DNA from: Desulfomicrobium sp. UBA5193
GTDB lineage: Bacteria > Desulfobacterota > Desulfovibrionia > Desulfovibrionales > Desulfomicrobiaceae
DNA: 64,000 nt
Assembly (NCBI GenBank): GCA_002412965.1
Contig: DHWB01000007.1
Coordinates: forward strand, 62,001-126,000
Reading direction: 5' to 3'
Part shown: in pieces, positions 38,345 through 51,130 of the stretch
Layout of the letters: each line of letters opens with the position of its first letter
Position numbering within the stretch: position 1 is the first letter of the stretch
The notes under the pieces: model-generated
Told to the model about the DNA's origin: nothing
Databases searched by the model: none
The model's input: the letters and a program-made list of their open reading frames with translations, nothing else
Made by a program: the position numbers and the translations under genes

Positions 38345-38905
38345 ATGCCTTTCATCGAAATTCTGGCCATCGCGATCGCCCTGGCCATGGACGCATTTGC
38401 CGTGGCGATCGCCTCGGGCGTGGCGCTCAAGTGCGTCACCCGCCGCCAGACCTTCCGCCTGGCCTGGCATTTCGGTCTGTTCCAGGCGGTCATGCCGATT
38501 ATTGGCTGGTACGGCGGCTTTTTGGTCCGCGACTACTTCCTGCGCTTCGGACACTGGATCGCCTTTGCCCTGCTCCTCTATATAGGAGGACACATGCTCT
38601 GGGAAGGTCTGCGCCACTCCGAAGACGATGTCTGCCAGGACCCGACCGTAGGATCGCGGCTGATCATGCTCTCCGTGGCCACGAGCATCGACGCCCTGGC
38701 CGTAGGCTTCAGTCTGGCCATGCTCGGCACGCCCATCTGGTATCCGGCGGGAGTCATCGGCGTGGTCGCGCTGATCTTCACGGCCGCGGGCCTGCATCTG
38801 GGCAAGCTCCTGGGCTGCCAGACCCGCCTTGGGCAATACGCCGAAGTGCTGGGCGGCGGCGTGCTGATGGGCATCGGGGGCAAGATATTGTGGCAGGCCC
38901 TGTGA
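38345..38905 (+). CDS. mntP: Manganese efflux pump MntP
   Basis: Seen: 186 residues, six membrane helices. Two related halves carry the acidic motifs LAMDAFAVAIASGV (helix 1) and SVATSIDALAVGFSLAM (helix 4), whose Asp residues line the Mn2+ path. AGGAG lies five bases before the ATG at 38345. MntP protects from excess manganese. No yybP-ykoY-type riboswitch is evident in the 210 bases upstream. It diverges from the polyamine operon and is the only gene of its unit. Confidence 0.93.
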   Translation: MPFIEILAIAIALAMDAFAVAIASGVALKCVTRRQTFRLAWHFGLFQAVMPIIGWYGGFLVRDYFLRFGHWIAFALLLYIGGHMLWEGLRHSEDDVCQDPTVGSRLIMLSVATSIDALAVGFSLAMLGTPIWYPAGVIGVVALIFTAAGLHLGKLLGCQTRLGQYAEVLGGGVLMGIGGKILWQAL

Positions 38906-38942
38906 AAAGAGTGGGATTTATTGGGTAAAGATAATTCAGAGG

Positions 38943-38978
38943 TCTCATATATCCCATAGGTCCCATTAGTCCCATCTC
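38943..38978. repeat. Short tandem repeat, 9-base period
   Basis: Four 9-base units, TCTCATATA, TCCCATAGG, TCCCATTAG and TCCCATCTC, lie in the gap between mntP and the aldehyde oxidoreductase gene. The last three share TCCCAT. No gene covers it; the role is unknown. Confidence 0.5.
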
Positions 38979-39142
38979 CTTGTCATGAGTTATTCCGGTC
39001 TATACGCTCCCACGCCTCCCCACAACCCGACATATCGGGCGAATCGGGCAAAGGCCAGCCCATCTAGGCAAGCCGCCCCCGCTTCGATATATGTGCATCA
39101 TGGTCGGCAATGATCCTCAACCCTCTGCCGCAGGAGTCACTT

Positions 39143-41086
39143 ATGCACGGCTGGACCGGACGCATCCTTGATATCGATCTGACGGCAAACGCTCTGCGCA
39201 CCGAGAGCCTGTCCCGCAATCTGGCCCTGTCCTTTCTGGGCGGGCGCGGACTCAACTCCAAGATTCTTTTCGACCGCGTCGCGCCGGGGCTTGACCCGCT
39301 GAGCCCGGACAACGTCTACTGCATCGCCCCCGGCCCCCTGTCCGGAACGGTGCTGGGCATGACCAGCAGGATGGAGGTCTCCACCCTCTCGCCCTATTCG
39401 GGCATCCTCGGTGACGGCAACGCCGGCGAGCGCTTCGCCACGGTCATGAAACGGGCCTGCGCCGACCAGCTCATCGTCACCGGCCGCGCCGCAAAGCCCT
39501 GCTACCTGCTGATCACTCCGCAAACGGTGGAGCTGCATGACGCTTCGAACCTGTGGGGCAAGGGCGCCTGGGAAACGACGGATCTGCTCCTGGCCAAACA
39601 CGGCGCCAGGGCGTCCGTGGCCTGCATCGGGCAGGCCGGGGAGAACCTGGTCCGCTTCGCCTCGACCATCGTCGACAAGTACGCCTCGGCCGCCCGCGGC
39701 AGCGGCGCGGTGCTCGGGTCCAAGAACTTGAAAGCCATCGTGGTCGTCGGCGACCATGCCGTGACCCTGGCCGACCCCGGGACCTTCAAGGAATTGGCCC
39801 GCCTGGACCGGGAGTTCTTTGCCAAGGACGAATTCCAGCAGAACGTGGCCACGAAGTACGGCTCGCACTACGGGATGATCAACTGGCGACCTGGCTTCCG
39901 CAATTACACCAAATATCTTGAACCCGGAGAGGTGCCGCCGCAGTTGCGGCCCGAGGCCTGGAAAAAATACGAGATCGGCCGCACGGGCTGCGGCAACTGC
40001 TCCGTGCGCTGCAAGAACGTGTATGAGATCCCCTCGGGCGCGCGCAAAGGCGAACACGGCGAGGCGCTGGAATACGAATCCATCTTCTGCATGGGCACCA
40101 ACTGCGGCGTGACTGACCCTGTCGCCATCATGGAGATGAGCAACCTCGGGGACATCTACGGCCTCGACGTCCTTCCGCTGGGCAACACCATGGCCCTGGC
40201 CAAGGACCTCTTCGCGCGCGGCATCCTGACCAGGGAGCAAACCGCAGGCCTCGACCTGTCATGGGAAAATGTCGCGGACCAGGTCGAACTGGTCCATCTC
40301 ACTGCCCTGCGCGAGGGCTTCGGCAATGTCCTGGCCGAAGGGCTCCTCTCCATGGCCAAGATTCTCGGACCCGAAGCCATGCGGTATTGCTACCACGTCA
40401 AGGGCCTGAGCCGTGGGCCTTACCCGGCCGGACTCTTCGCCTTGGCCCACGCCACCTCGACGCGCGGAGCCGATCATCTGCGCGGCCGCAGCTGGGCCTA
40501 CGGCGAAAACGACCCAGACCTCTACCCCAAGCTCCAGGCATCGAACGCCATGCATGCGGACATGGATGACCCGGTGCAGGCCATCATCCTCTCCGAACGG
40601 GTCTGCACCCTGGCCGACAGCGTTGGCCGCTGCAAGGGCGCGGTCAATTCCTGGGCCAACGCCCTGCCCCTGGCCTGGAAGGATCCCCTCTTCGGCGGCC
40701 TGGCCCGCCTGCTGAGAGCGGCAACAGGGGAATCCTTCACCGAGACAAGCCTCATCGAAGCCGCGGACCGCATCTACACCCTGGAAAAGGCCTTCAACGC
40801 CCGCCAGGGCATCACCAGCGCCCACGACTCCATACCATTGAACCCGGACCTGCACACCTTCGAGGAAATGGAACGGGAGCGGGCCAAACACCGCGCCCTG
40901 CTGGACCGCTACTACCATCTGCAGGGTCAGGACCGCGAGACCGGCATCCCCACACGGGAACGCATGGAAGCGCTTGGACTTGAGGATGAGGGAGCACGCC
41001 TGCACGACGAAGGCCCCTATCCGGAGTGGACCGGACCAGTGCTCTGGCCCTTGGACGCGTACCCGCACGGCGGCCAGCGGTCCTGA
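39143..41086 (+). CDS. Tungsten-dependent aldehyde:ferredoxin oxidoreductase
   Basis: Oxidises aldehydes to acids with ferredoxin as acceptor (or reduces acids). Seen: 647 residues. AOR_N starts MHGWTGRILDIDLTA with GGRGLNSKIL and SRMEVSTLSPYSGILGDGNAG for pterin binding. The [4Fe-4S] ligands are in GCGNCSVRCKNVYEI (C-x2-C-x3-C) and the fourth Cys in VGRCKG near residue 495. The ATG at 39143 is preceded by AGGAG at eight bases. Molybdopterin-tungsten enzyme of the cytosol. The substrate aldehyde cannot be told; family members in sulfate reducers act on acetaldehyde and similar compounds. No ferredoxin or partner gene lies next to it. Confidence 0.92.
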   Translation: MHGWTGRILDIDLTANALRTESLSRNLALSFLGGRGLNSKILFDRVAPGLDPLSPDNVYCIAPGPLSGTVLGMTSRMEVSTLSPYSGILGDGNAGERFATVMKRACADQLIVTGRAAKPCYLLITPQTVELHDASNLWGKGAWETTDLLLAKHGARASVACIGQAGENLVRFASTIVDKYASAARGSGAVLGSKNLKAIVVVGDHAVTLADPGTFKELARLDREFFAKDEFQQNVATKYGSHYGMINWRPGFRNYTKYLEPGEVPPQLRPEAWKKYEIGRTGCGNCSVRCKNVYEIPSGARKGEHGEALEYESIFCMGTNCGVTDPVAIMEMSNLGDIYGLDVLPLGNTMALAKDLFARGILTREQTAGLDLSWENVADQVELVHLTALREGFGNVLAEGLLSMAKILGPEAMRYCYHVKGLSRGPYPAGLFALAHATSTRGADHLRGRSWAYGENDPDLYPKLQASNAMHADMDDPVQAIILSERVCTLADSVGRCKGAVNSWANALPLAWKDPLFGGLARLLRAATGESFTETSLIEAADRIYTLEKAFNARQGITSAHDSIPLNPDLHTFEEMERERAKHRALLDRYYHLQGQDRETGIPTRERMEALGLEDEGARLHDEGPYPEWTGPVLWPLDAYPHGGQRS

Positions 41087-41109
41087 ACCCGTCGCGCCCG
41101 CGCCGCATG

Positions 41110-41142
41110 CCGGAACTGGTCACACAAGGGGACCAGTTCCGG
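41110..41142 (+). terminator. Stem-loop after the aldehyde oxidoreductase gene
   Basis: Perfect 12-base arms CCGGAACTGGTC and GACCAGTTCCGG surround a nine-base loop, 24 bases after the stop. No T-tract follows, so it may stabilise the 3' end or end transcription only weakly. Confidence 0.5.
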
Positions 41143-41282
41143 GCCGTGCCGAAGTCCAAAGGCCCACAGACAGCTTCCAAGCGGTCAAAAAATAAGCCCA
41201 TTCTTGCTTCCGGGCCACGTGTGATGCTAGGAACGCACATGGCCGAGACATCCGGCCTGCATCTCAATCCTTGGAAGGGTCC

Positions 41283-44552
<3,270 letters not shown>

Positions 44553-44625
44553 ACGAGCACTAGGGTTTCAATTTATCGGATCAGACGTGTCAGACAAAGC
44601 TGTATGACAAAGAGGCAGGGAACTC

Positions 44626-45714
44626 ATGAACATCCTGGTCATTGACGACGAAGACGGACTGCGCCGCTCACTGTGCGCGTATCTGGAGGATCTCGGATAC
44701 GACACTCTGGACGCGGACAACGGAAAAGCGGGACTTGAGGCCATGCGCAAAGTTCTGCCCGACTTGGCCGCCGTCATTGTCGATCTGAACATGCCGGTCC
44801 TTGACGGCTACGGTTTTTTGCAAGGCGCCAGGGCCGAGGCCCCGGAGTTGCCGATCATAGTGCTTTCGGGTGTGGGCGTGGTCGATGACGCTCTCCAGGC
44901 CGTGCGCCTCGGGGCCTCGGACTTCCTGACCAAACCCCTGCACAATCTCAGCATTCTGGACCACACCCTGGGCAAGGTCATGGAAAAAGCCCGACTGATC
45001 AGGGAGAACAAGGAATATCAGACCAACCTTGAGCAACTCGTCAGGCAGCGCACGGCCGAACTGGAACGCACCCGCCGCCAGATCATGCACCGCTTGAGCC
45101 GCGCCGCCGAGTACAAGGACAACGAAACGGGCCACCATGTCATCCGGGTCGGGGAGATCGCTGCGGTGCTGGCCAAGGCTCTGGGCCTGGACGAAGCCAG
45201 TTGCGCCAACCTGCGCGACTGCGCCCCGCTGCATGACATCGGCAAGATCGGCATCCCGGATGAGGTGCTCCTGAAACCCGGTAAGCTCGACCCCGTTGAA
45301 TGGAAGATCATGCAGCAGCACTGCATGTTCGGGTGCGAAATCCTGGGCCCGCTGACCAGCAAGGAAGAGGCGCATTCAAGCTGTGAGAACTGGAGCGCGA
45401 AAGATCCGGACGGCAACGAACTGCTTGACCTGGCCCGCATATTGGCCCTCCTGCATCACGAGCGATGGGACGGCAGCGGCTACCCCTTCGGCCTGAAGGC
45501 CGAGGCCATCCCACTTGAGGCGCGCATCGTCGCCGTAATCGACACCTATGACGCCCTGGCCAGCGAGCGCCCCTACAAGAAGGCCTTTCCCGAGGAAAAA
45601 TGCCTGGAAATTATCCGGGAGAGTTCGGGCAGCCATTTCGACCCGCAGGTGGTCGAGGCATTCTTCGAAAACACGGACATTATCCGCTCCATCCGCATCA
45701 AATGGAGCGATTAG
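44626..45714 (+). CDS. Response regulator with HD-GYP domain (cyclic-di-GMP phosphodiesterase)
   Basis: Seen: 362 residues. The receiver (1-120) has MNILVIDDEDGLRRS, the phospho-acceptor Asp of VIVDLNMPVLDG and the Lys of FLTKPL. A coiled linker leads to an HD-GYP domain: GHHVIRVGEIA, CAPLHDIGKIGIPDEVLLKPGKL (HD pair), MQQHCMFGCEIL and LLHHERWDGSGYP (HHE and GYP both intact), so hydrolysis of cyclic di-GMP is expected. It is likely phosphorylated by the kinase encoded just upstream and is followed 25 bases later by a FIST gene. Confidence 0.93.
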   Translation: MNILVIDDEDGLRRSLCAYLEDLGYDTLDADNGKAGLEAMRKVLPDLAAVIVDLNMPVLDGYGFLQGARAEAPELPIIVLSGVGVVDDALQAVRLGASDFLTKPLHNLSILDHTLGKVMEKARLIRENKEYQTNLEQLVRQRTAELERTRRQIMHRLSRAAEYKDNETGHHVIRVGEIAAVLAKALGLDEASCANLRDCAPLHDIGKIGIPDEVLLKPGKLDPVEWKIMQQHCMFGCEILGPLTSKEEAHSSCENWSAKDPDGNELLDLARILALLHHERWDGSGYPFGLKAEAIPLEARIVAVIDTYDALASERPYKKAFPEEKCLEIIRESSGSHFDPQVVEAFFENTDIIRSIRIKWSD

Positions 45715-45739
45715 TGATCGACCCAGCCAGGATGACCGC

Positions 45740-46876
45740 ATGAAAATCACGCAACTGCACATGGGCAAGGACGGCGGCTGGATGAAATGCTCCAAGGCCA
45801 GGATCGGCGCGGACAGGGCGCTGTGCCTAGTCTTCTGGTCCGACATGGACGAGGACGAAGTCCGGGCCGCCGTGGAAAGGCTCCGCGAAACCTGCGCCGG
45901 AGCGACCATCATCGGCTGTTCCACAGGCGGGATCATCCAGGACAGGCTGCTCTTCGAGAACACCGTCAGCGCGACCCTGGTCAACTTCACCCACACCCGC
46001 TTACGAACCGTCTCGGCCAAGGCCAGCGACCACCCCGACAACCGGGCCCTGGGACGTCATCTCGGCAACGCGCTGCCCCATGAGGGCCTGACCCATGTCT
46101 TCGTCCTGTCCGAAGGGCTGACCGTCAACGGCTGCGCCCTCGCCGCCGGGCTGGCCGAGGCCCTCCCCGTCAACATCGGCATCACCGGCGGACTCGCCGG
46201 GGACGGCGAGCGCTTCCGGCACACCTCCATTCTGCACGGGACGGACATCTTTTCCGACGGGGCGCTCTGCCTGGGCCTTTACGGCGACAAGCTCGTCGTC
46301 GGCCAGGGCACGCGCGGCGGGTGGCTCCCGTTCGGGCCGGAGCGTCTGGTCACGGCCTCCCACGACAACGTCCTCCTGGAGTTGGACGGCGAGTCGGCAC
46401 TGGAGCTGTACGAGAAGTACCTCGGCAAGCACGCCCAAAACCTCCCGGCCAGCGGGCACCTTTTTCCCCTCAACCTCCGGGAGCCGGGGAGTTCGACGTG
46501 GACGGTGCGGACCATCCTGGGCCTGGACCGGGACCGCAAGGCCCTCTTTTTCGGCGGGGACATGCCCCTTGGGAGCACGGTGCAGCTCATGCGCGGCAAC
46601 GTCGACAGTCTCCTGGACGGCGCCCAGGAGGCCGGCGGAGAGGCCCGGCTGGAGACGGGCGGCGGGCTCGCCATCCTGGTCAGCTGCGTCGGCCGCAAGA
46701 TGCTCCTCAAGCAGTTCACCGAGGAGGAACTCGACGCCGTGGCCGACGCCCTGGGGCCGGGAATGGCGCTGACGGGCTTCTATTCCTACGGCGAGATCGC
46801 GCGCGGGATCGAAGGCGAGCCGTGCAGCCTGCACAACCAGACCATGATGGTCACCGTGCTGCACGAGAAGGAATGA
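45740..46876 (+). CDS. FIST N- and C-domain sensor protein
   Basis: Seen: 378 residues from an ATG preceded by AGGA. FIST_N: RALCLVFWSDMDEDEVRAAV, ATIIGCSTGGIIQDRL, LPVNIGITGGLAGDGERF and ALCLGLYGDKLVVGQGTRGGW. FIST_C: NVLLELDGESALELYEKYLG, GGDMPLGSTVQLMRGNVDSLLDGAQEA and the ending GMALTGFYSYGEIAR, with the typical GFYSYGEI. Known: FIST domains are thought to bind small ligands such as amino acids and lie next to signalling proteins. The stop overlaps the next gene (ATGA), a PAS/GGDEF/EAL protein, so the two are made together and probably interact. No membrane segment, so it acts in the cytoplasm. Confidence 0.92.
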   Translation: MKITQLHMGKDGGWMKCSKARIGADRALCLVFWSDMDEDEVRAAVERLRETCAGATIIGCSTGGIIQDRLLFENTVSATLVNFTHTRLRTVSAKASDHPDNRALGRHLGNALPHEGLTHVFVLSEGLTVNGCALAAGLAEALPVNIGITGGLAGDGERFRHTSILHGTDIFSDGALCLGLYGDKLVVGQGTRGGWLPFGPERLVTASHDNVLLELDGESALELYEKYLGKHAQNLPASGHLFPLNLREPGSSTWTVRTILGLDRDRKALFFGGDMPLGSTVQLMRGNVDSLLDGAQEAGGEARLETGGGLAILVSCVGRKMLLKQFTEEELDAVADALGPGMALTGFYSYGEIARGIEGEPCSLHNQTMMVTVLHEKE

Positions 46877-49800
46877 CCATGCACCGCCTCCTGCAACGCC
46901 AACTCAAACGGGCCGGCCTGAACGCCGAGGACATGGCCGGCCGCCTCGGGACCTTCCGCAGCCTCATCGAGGAGGCCTACCTCCAGTTCGAGGACGAGCG
47001 GGAAGTGCTGGAACGGTCGCTGGAGATCAGCTCGACGGAACTGGTCCAGCGCAACGCCCTCATGCGCGCCGTCTTCATGGCCCTGCCGGACGTCTTCCTG
47101 TGGGTCACACGCGACGGCGTGATCAAGGACTGTCGCGGCGGGGTGCGGGCCCTCTTCGGCCTGGACGCGGCGCAGCTCTTCAAGAGGAATGTGCTGACGC
47201 TTCCCGAGATAGCCGACCCGGGAGCTTTTTCCCTGGCCATGGAGGCACTGCGCGAGACGCAGTTCTTCCAGACCGAATACCCGCTGCACCGGGACGGCCG
47301 GTCCCGCCACTACGAGGCCCGCTTCGCCAACCTCAAGGACGGCATCGTCCTCATCCTGATCCGCGAGATTTCCGACCGTATCCAGGCCGAAGAGGCGCTG
47401 CGCGGCACCCAGCGGCGCATGGACCACATCATCGAATTCCTCCCCGACGCCACCCTCGTGATCGACAACGAGCACCGCGTCATCGCCTGGAACAGGGCCA
47501 TCGAGGCCATGACCGGAGTGCCGAAGGACATGATCCTGGGCAAGACGGGCTACGAGTACGCCATCCCCTTCTATGGCCACCAACGGCCCATCCTCCTGGA
47601 TTTCATCGGCAAGGACCCGAGCCGCGACTACCCCATGTACCAGATCGACCAGGAGTCCCCGGACGCCATGGCCACGGATATCTTCGTCCCGGCGCTGTAC
47701 GGGGGCCGCGGTGCCTTCGTCTGGGCCAAGGCCACGGCGCTCTACGACCAGGAGGGCCATGTCGCCGGGGCGGTCCAGACCATCCGCGACATCACGGAAA
47801 AAAAGCGCTCGGAAATCACGACCCGCGTGCTCTATCTCGTGTCCACTGCGGCCAGCACGCCCATGCCCAACGAGGACCTTTTCGCCAGCGTCTTCGAAAT
47901 CCTGTCCGAACACCTGCAGGCCAGCATCCTTTTCGTCTCCCTTATCAGCGAGCAGGGCGCCTGCCTGACCTACCCATTCTTCGACCAGCAAGGCCTGGCC
48001 CGGCCGGAAAACCTCAAGCGGCTCTCCTCGCTGGCAGCGGAATACAGGCAGTCCGCCTTCCCGCGCCTCCTGGACCCCATGCCCGAGGATGATCCCGCCT
48101 CGATCAGGCCCACGCGCTGGTTCGCCTCCCCCCTCAGATACGGGCGACAAGTCCTCGGCTCCGTCGTCATCCAGTTTCCCGAGACCAACCTTGGTCTTTC
48201 CGACAAGGACGCCACGGTGCTGGCCTCGGTCGCCGACCATCTGGCCCTGGCCATCTCTCGCAACGCCACGGAAAAGGCCCTGCGCGAAAGCGAGGAGAAG
48301 CACCGCTCCATTTTCGAAAACGCGACCGAAGGCATCTTCCAGATCTCACTCGATCACGACCTCCTGAGCGCCAACCCGGCCATGGCCCGCATTTTCGGTT
48401 ATGCGGACGTCGAAAGCCTGATGGAGCAGGGGCGAGGCTTTCTGCAACGCGTCATCACCTCCCAGGACCGGGTCGATCTTTTGGGCCAGGTTCTGAAGCT
48501 TGGCGCCGTCCAAAATTTCGAGGTGGGCACCGCCAAGGCGGACGGGAGCAAGACCTGGATTTCGATCAACATGCGCACGGTGAAAAGATCCGACGGCTCC
48601 ATCCGTTACCTCGAAGGGTCCATGCAAGACGTTTCGATGCGCAAGACGGCCGAACGAAAGCTCGCGATCCAGAAGGGCCTTTTCCAACAACTTTTCGACA
48701 ATTCTCCGCAGGGCATCCTGCTACTCGGCAAGGATGGGGCGCCCCTGGACCTCAATCCGAGCTTCACCAGCCTCTTCGGATTCACCCGGGGCGACCTGCA
48801 CGCCCTCTTCGAAGTGCTGCTACCGCCCGACAGTCTCGAAGAAAGCTTCACCTTCATCTCCACCGTTCTGAACGGATCCTCCGTCAGCGTGGAGACCCAG
48901 CGCAGGACCAAGGACGGACGGGTCATCCCGGTTTCCATGCTTGGCTACCCCTATGTTCTGGACGGCAAAATCTCCGGGGCCTTTTTCATCTTCGGAGACA
49001 TTTCAGAACGCAAGAACTACGAAGCGCAGCTGACCCAGCAGGCCCTGCGCGACAACCTGACGGGGCTGCCCAACCGGGTGCTGCTCATGGAGCGCCTGAA
49101 CCGGGCCATGGCGAGGCAGAAGCGCAATTCCAACTACCGCTTTGCCGCGCTCATGATCGACCTGGACAGCTTCAAGCGGGTCAACGACACCCTTGGCCAT
49201 CAGGCCGGAGACCAGCTGCTGCAGGAGGTCGCCGCCAGGTTGTCCGGATGCCTGCGCACCATGGACACCGTGGCCCGCATGGGGGGAGACGAATTCGCGG
49301 TGCTGCTGGAGGATTTTCAGAACAACCAGGAGGCCATCGGCATCACCCGCCGCCTGCTGGACGCGATCCGCCAGCCCTTAAGGCTCCAGGACCGTGAAGT
49401 CCTGGTCAGCGCGTCCGTCGGCGTAGTGCTGCAGACGTCGCGCTACACCTCGCCCAACGATCTCCTCAGGGACGCCGACATCAGCATGTACCGTTCCAAG
49501 GAGCTGGGCAAAAACCAGTTCAAAGTCTTCAGCAAAAGCATGTACGAGCATGTCGTGCAGACCGTGCAGCTGGAAAACGACCTGCGCCAGGCCCTGCTTG
49601 AAGAGGAGTTCGAGCTCTATTTTCAGCCCATCTATTCCGTGAACGGGCAAACGATCCGGGGCTTCGAAGCTTTGATCCGCTGGAATCACCCCCAGCGCGG
49701 ACACCTCTCGCCCGCGGCCTTCATCCCTGTGGCCGAGGAAACCGGGCTGATCAACGAAGTCGGCAAATGGGTTCTGCACCGGGGCTGCCGGGTCCTGGCC

Positions 49801-50376
49801 GATTGGAGAAAGCGCTTCGCCGGACTTGATATCAGCCTGTCCCTGAACCTTTCGCCCAAGGACCTCATTCAGCCCTCCCTGCTCCCCATGCTGGGCGATC
49901 TGCTGCATGAGACAGGCCTGAACGCACGCCACGTCAAGCTCGAGATCACGGAAACCGCAGTCATGGACAACCCCGAGTTGGCCATGTCCAGACTGGAGCG
50001 CCTGCAAAAAATGGGGTTCCAGATCGCCATGGACGATTTCGGCACGGGCTATTCATCCCTGTCCTACCTGCAGCGCCTGCCCATCGACATCCTGAAGATC
50101 GACCGCTCTTTCGTGCAGACCATGCTCGAAAACCCGAACAATCTGGAAATCATCAAGGCCATCATCGGTCTGGGCAAAATCCTCGATCTGCGCATCGTGG
50201 CCGAAGGAGTGGAGACGCAGGAGCAGTTGACCGCCCTGCAGGAACTTGGCTGCGATCTGGCCCAGGGGTATTTTCTGGGCAGACCCATGCCCAAGGACCG
50301 GGCCGAGGATTTGATGGCCGCAAGTTCCCCCACGGGATCTTGTCCCCCCGCAGGGGACGGCTGCTGGAAGGCGTGA
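46873..50376 (+). CDS. PAS-GAF-PAS-PAS-GGDEF-EAL cyclic-di-GMP enzyme, FIST partner
   Basis: Seen: 1167 residues, no membrane segments. An N-terminal coiled stretch (EEAYLQFEDEREVLERSLEI) of the kind found in FIST partners is followed by PAS domains (about 65-310), a GAF-like domain (about 320-460), two more PAS domains and the enzymatic pair. GGDEF is intact in ARMGGDEFAVL after LTGLPNRVLLMERL; EAL is intact in GFEALIRWNHP, LEITETAVM and DDFGTGYSSLSYLQRLPID, followed by DRSFVQ and VAEGVET. Both synthesis and hydrolysis of cyclic di-GMP look possible; which dominates is unknown. The ATG overlaps the FIST stop. A much longer upstream frame overlaps FIST and is not coding. Confidence 0.93.
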   Translation: MTMHRLLQRQLKRAGLNAEDMAGRLGTFRSLIEEAYLQFEDEREVLERSLEISSTELVQRNALMRAVFMALPDVFLWVTRDGVIKDCRGGVRALFGLDAAQLFKRNVLTLPEIADPGAFSLAMEALRETQFFQTEYPLHRDGRSRHYEARFANLKDGIVLILIREISDRIQAEEALRGTQRRMDHIIEFLPDATLVIDNEHRVIAWNRAIEAMTGVPKDMILGKTGYEYAIPFYGHQRPILLDFIGKDPSRDYPMYQIDQESPDAMATDIFVPALYGGRGAFVWAKATALYDQEGHVAGAVQTIRDITEKKRSEITTRVLYLVSTAASTPMPNEDLFASVFEILSEHLQASILFVSLISEQGACLTYPFFDQQGLARPENLKRLSSLAAEYRQSAFPRLLDPMPEDDPASIRPTRWFASPLRYGRQVLGSVVIQFPETNLGLSDKDATVLASVADHLALAISRNATEKALRESEEKHRSIFENATEGIFQISLDHDLLSANPAMARIFGYADVESLMEQGRGFLQRVITSQDRVDLLGQVLKLGAVQNFEVGTAKADGSKTWISINMRTVKRSDGSIRYLEGSMQDVSMRKTAERKLAIQKGLFQQLFDNSPQGILLLGKDGAPLDLNPSFTSLFGFTRGDLHALFEVLLPPDSLEESFTFISTVLNGSSVSVETQRRTKDGRVIPVSMLGYPYVLDGKISGAFFIFGDISERKNYEAQLTQQALRDNLTGLPNRVLLMERLNRAMARQKRNSNYRFAALMIDLDSFKRVNDTLGHQAGDQLLQEVAARLSGCLRTMDTVARMGGDEFAVLLEDFQNNQEAIGITRRLLDAIRQPLRLQDREVLVSASVGVVLQTSRYTSPNDLLRDADISMYRSKELGKNQFKVFSKSMYEHVVQTVQLENDLRQALLEEEFELYFQPIYSVNGQTIRGFEALIRWNHPQRGHLSPAAFIPVAEETGLINEVGKWVLHRGCRVLADWRKRFAGLDISLSLNLSPKDLIQPSLLPMLGDLLHETGLNARHVKLEITETAVMDNPELAMSRLERLQKMGFQIAMDDFGTGYSSLSYLQRLPIDILKIDRSFVQTMLENPNNLEIIKAIIGLGKILDLRIVAEGVETQEQLTALQELGCDLAQGYFLGRPMPKDRAEDLMAASSPTGSCPPAGDGCWKA

Positions 50377-50389
50377 TGGATTCGAGGGC

Positions 50390-51130
50390 ATGAACTCCGC
50401 CACACACCGCTCCCCGTTCCGCACCTATCGCGCCTCGCAACAGCCGGACCTCGTATCCTTCCAGCTCGTCATCGAGGAAACTGACCTGTGGGTCGCGGCC
50501 AGACAGGACCTCTCCGCGTCCATGGCCGATCACGTCCGCCTGCTGCGCGGACAGATCCGCGCCTACGCCGCCATTCACCCCCAATTCCTGCCATCCCTCA
50601 TCCCCCTGGATGCCGGCCCCCGCGCCCCGGAGATCGTCCGCCGCATGTGCCGGGCCGGGCAGCTGACCGGTGTAGGTCCCATGGCCGCCGTGGCGGGGGT
50701 CGTGGCCCAGATGGTCGCCGAACACTTCCACGGGCAATCGCCGGACCTGCTGGTGGAAAACGGCGGAGACACGTACCTTTTTTCCACCCGCGATCGCCAT
50801 ATCGGCATCCTGAACATGCCTGACGAGGATGTGCGGCTCTGCGTGCCGGTGCGCGCCATCGAATTTCCCTGCTCCTTCTGCGCTTCATCGGCCAAGATCG
50901 GCCATTCGCTCAGTTTCGGCAACGCGGACCTCGTGGTCACGCGTTCCAGGGATGCGGCCCTGGCCGACGCTGCCGCCACGGCCCTGGCCAACGCCCTCAA
51001 GGACGCGGAGTCCATGGACGCGGTCCTGACCCAAGCCCAGGCCTGGGAAGCAATCGGCCTCGACGGCGTCTTCACCCAGTGCGAAGGAAAAATCGGAGTT
51101 TGGGGAAAAATGGAACTGGCGGTGGTCTAG
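50390..51130 (+). CDS. UPF0280 family protein
   Basis: Seen: 246 residues. ETDLWVAARQDLSASMADHV, IPLDAGPRAPEIVRRMCRAG, GVGPMAAVAGVVAQMVAE, LLVENGGDTYLFS and FPCSFCASSAKIGHSLSFGNADLVV are typical of UPF0280, a family resembling ApbE FMN-transfer proteins in the ENGGD region. The function is not established. It begins 13 bases after the GGDEF/EAL stop, with CGAGGG upstream, and may be part of that transcript. No signal peptide. Confidence 0.88.
   Translation: MNSATHRSPFRTYRASQQPDLVSFQLVIEETDLWVAARQDLSASMADHVRLLRGQIRAYAAIHPQFLPSLIPLDAGPRAPEIVRRMCRAGQLTGVGPMAAVAGVVAQMVAEHFHGQSPDLLVENGGDTYLFSTRDRHIGILNMPDEDVRLCVPVRAIEFPCSFCASSAKIGHSLSFGNADLVVTRSRDAALADAAATALANALKDAESMDAVLTQAQAWEAIGLDGVFTQCEGKIGVWGKMELAVV

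Noticed and set aside
46321..46872. Upstream extension of the GGDEF/EAL gene into the FIST gene
   Set aside because: The translated stretch is Arg/Gly/Pro-rich noise; the ATG at 46873 overlaps the FIST stop in the usual coupled manner.
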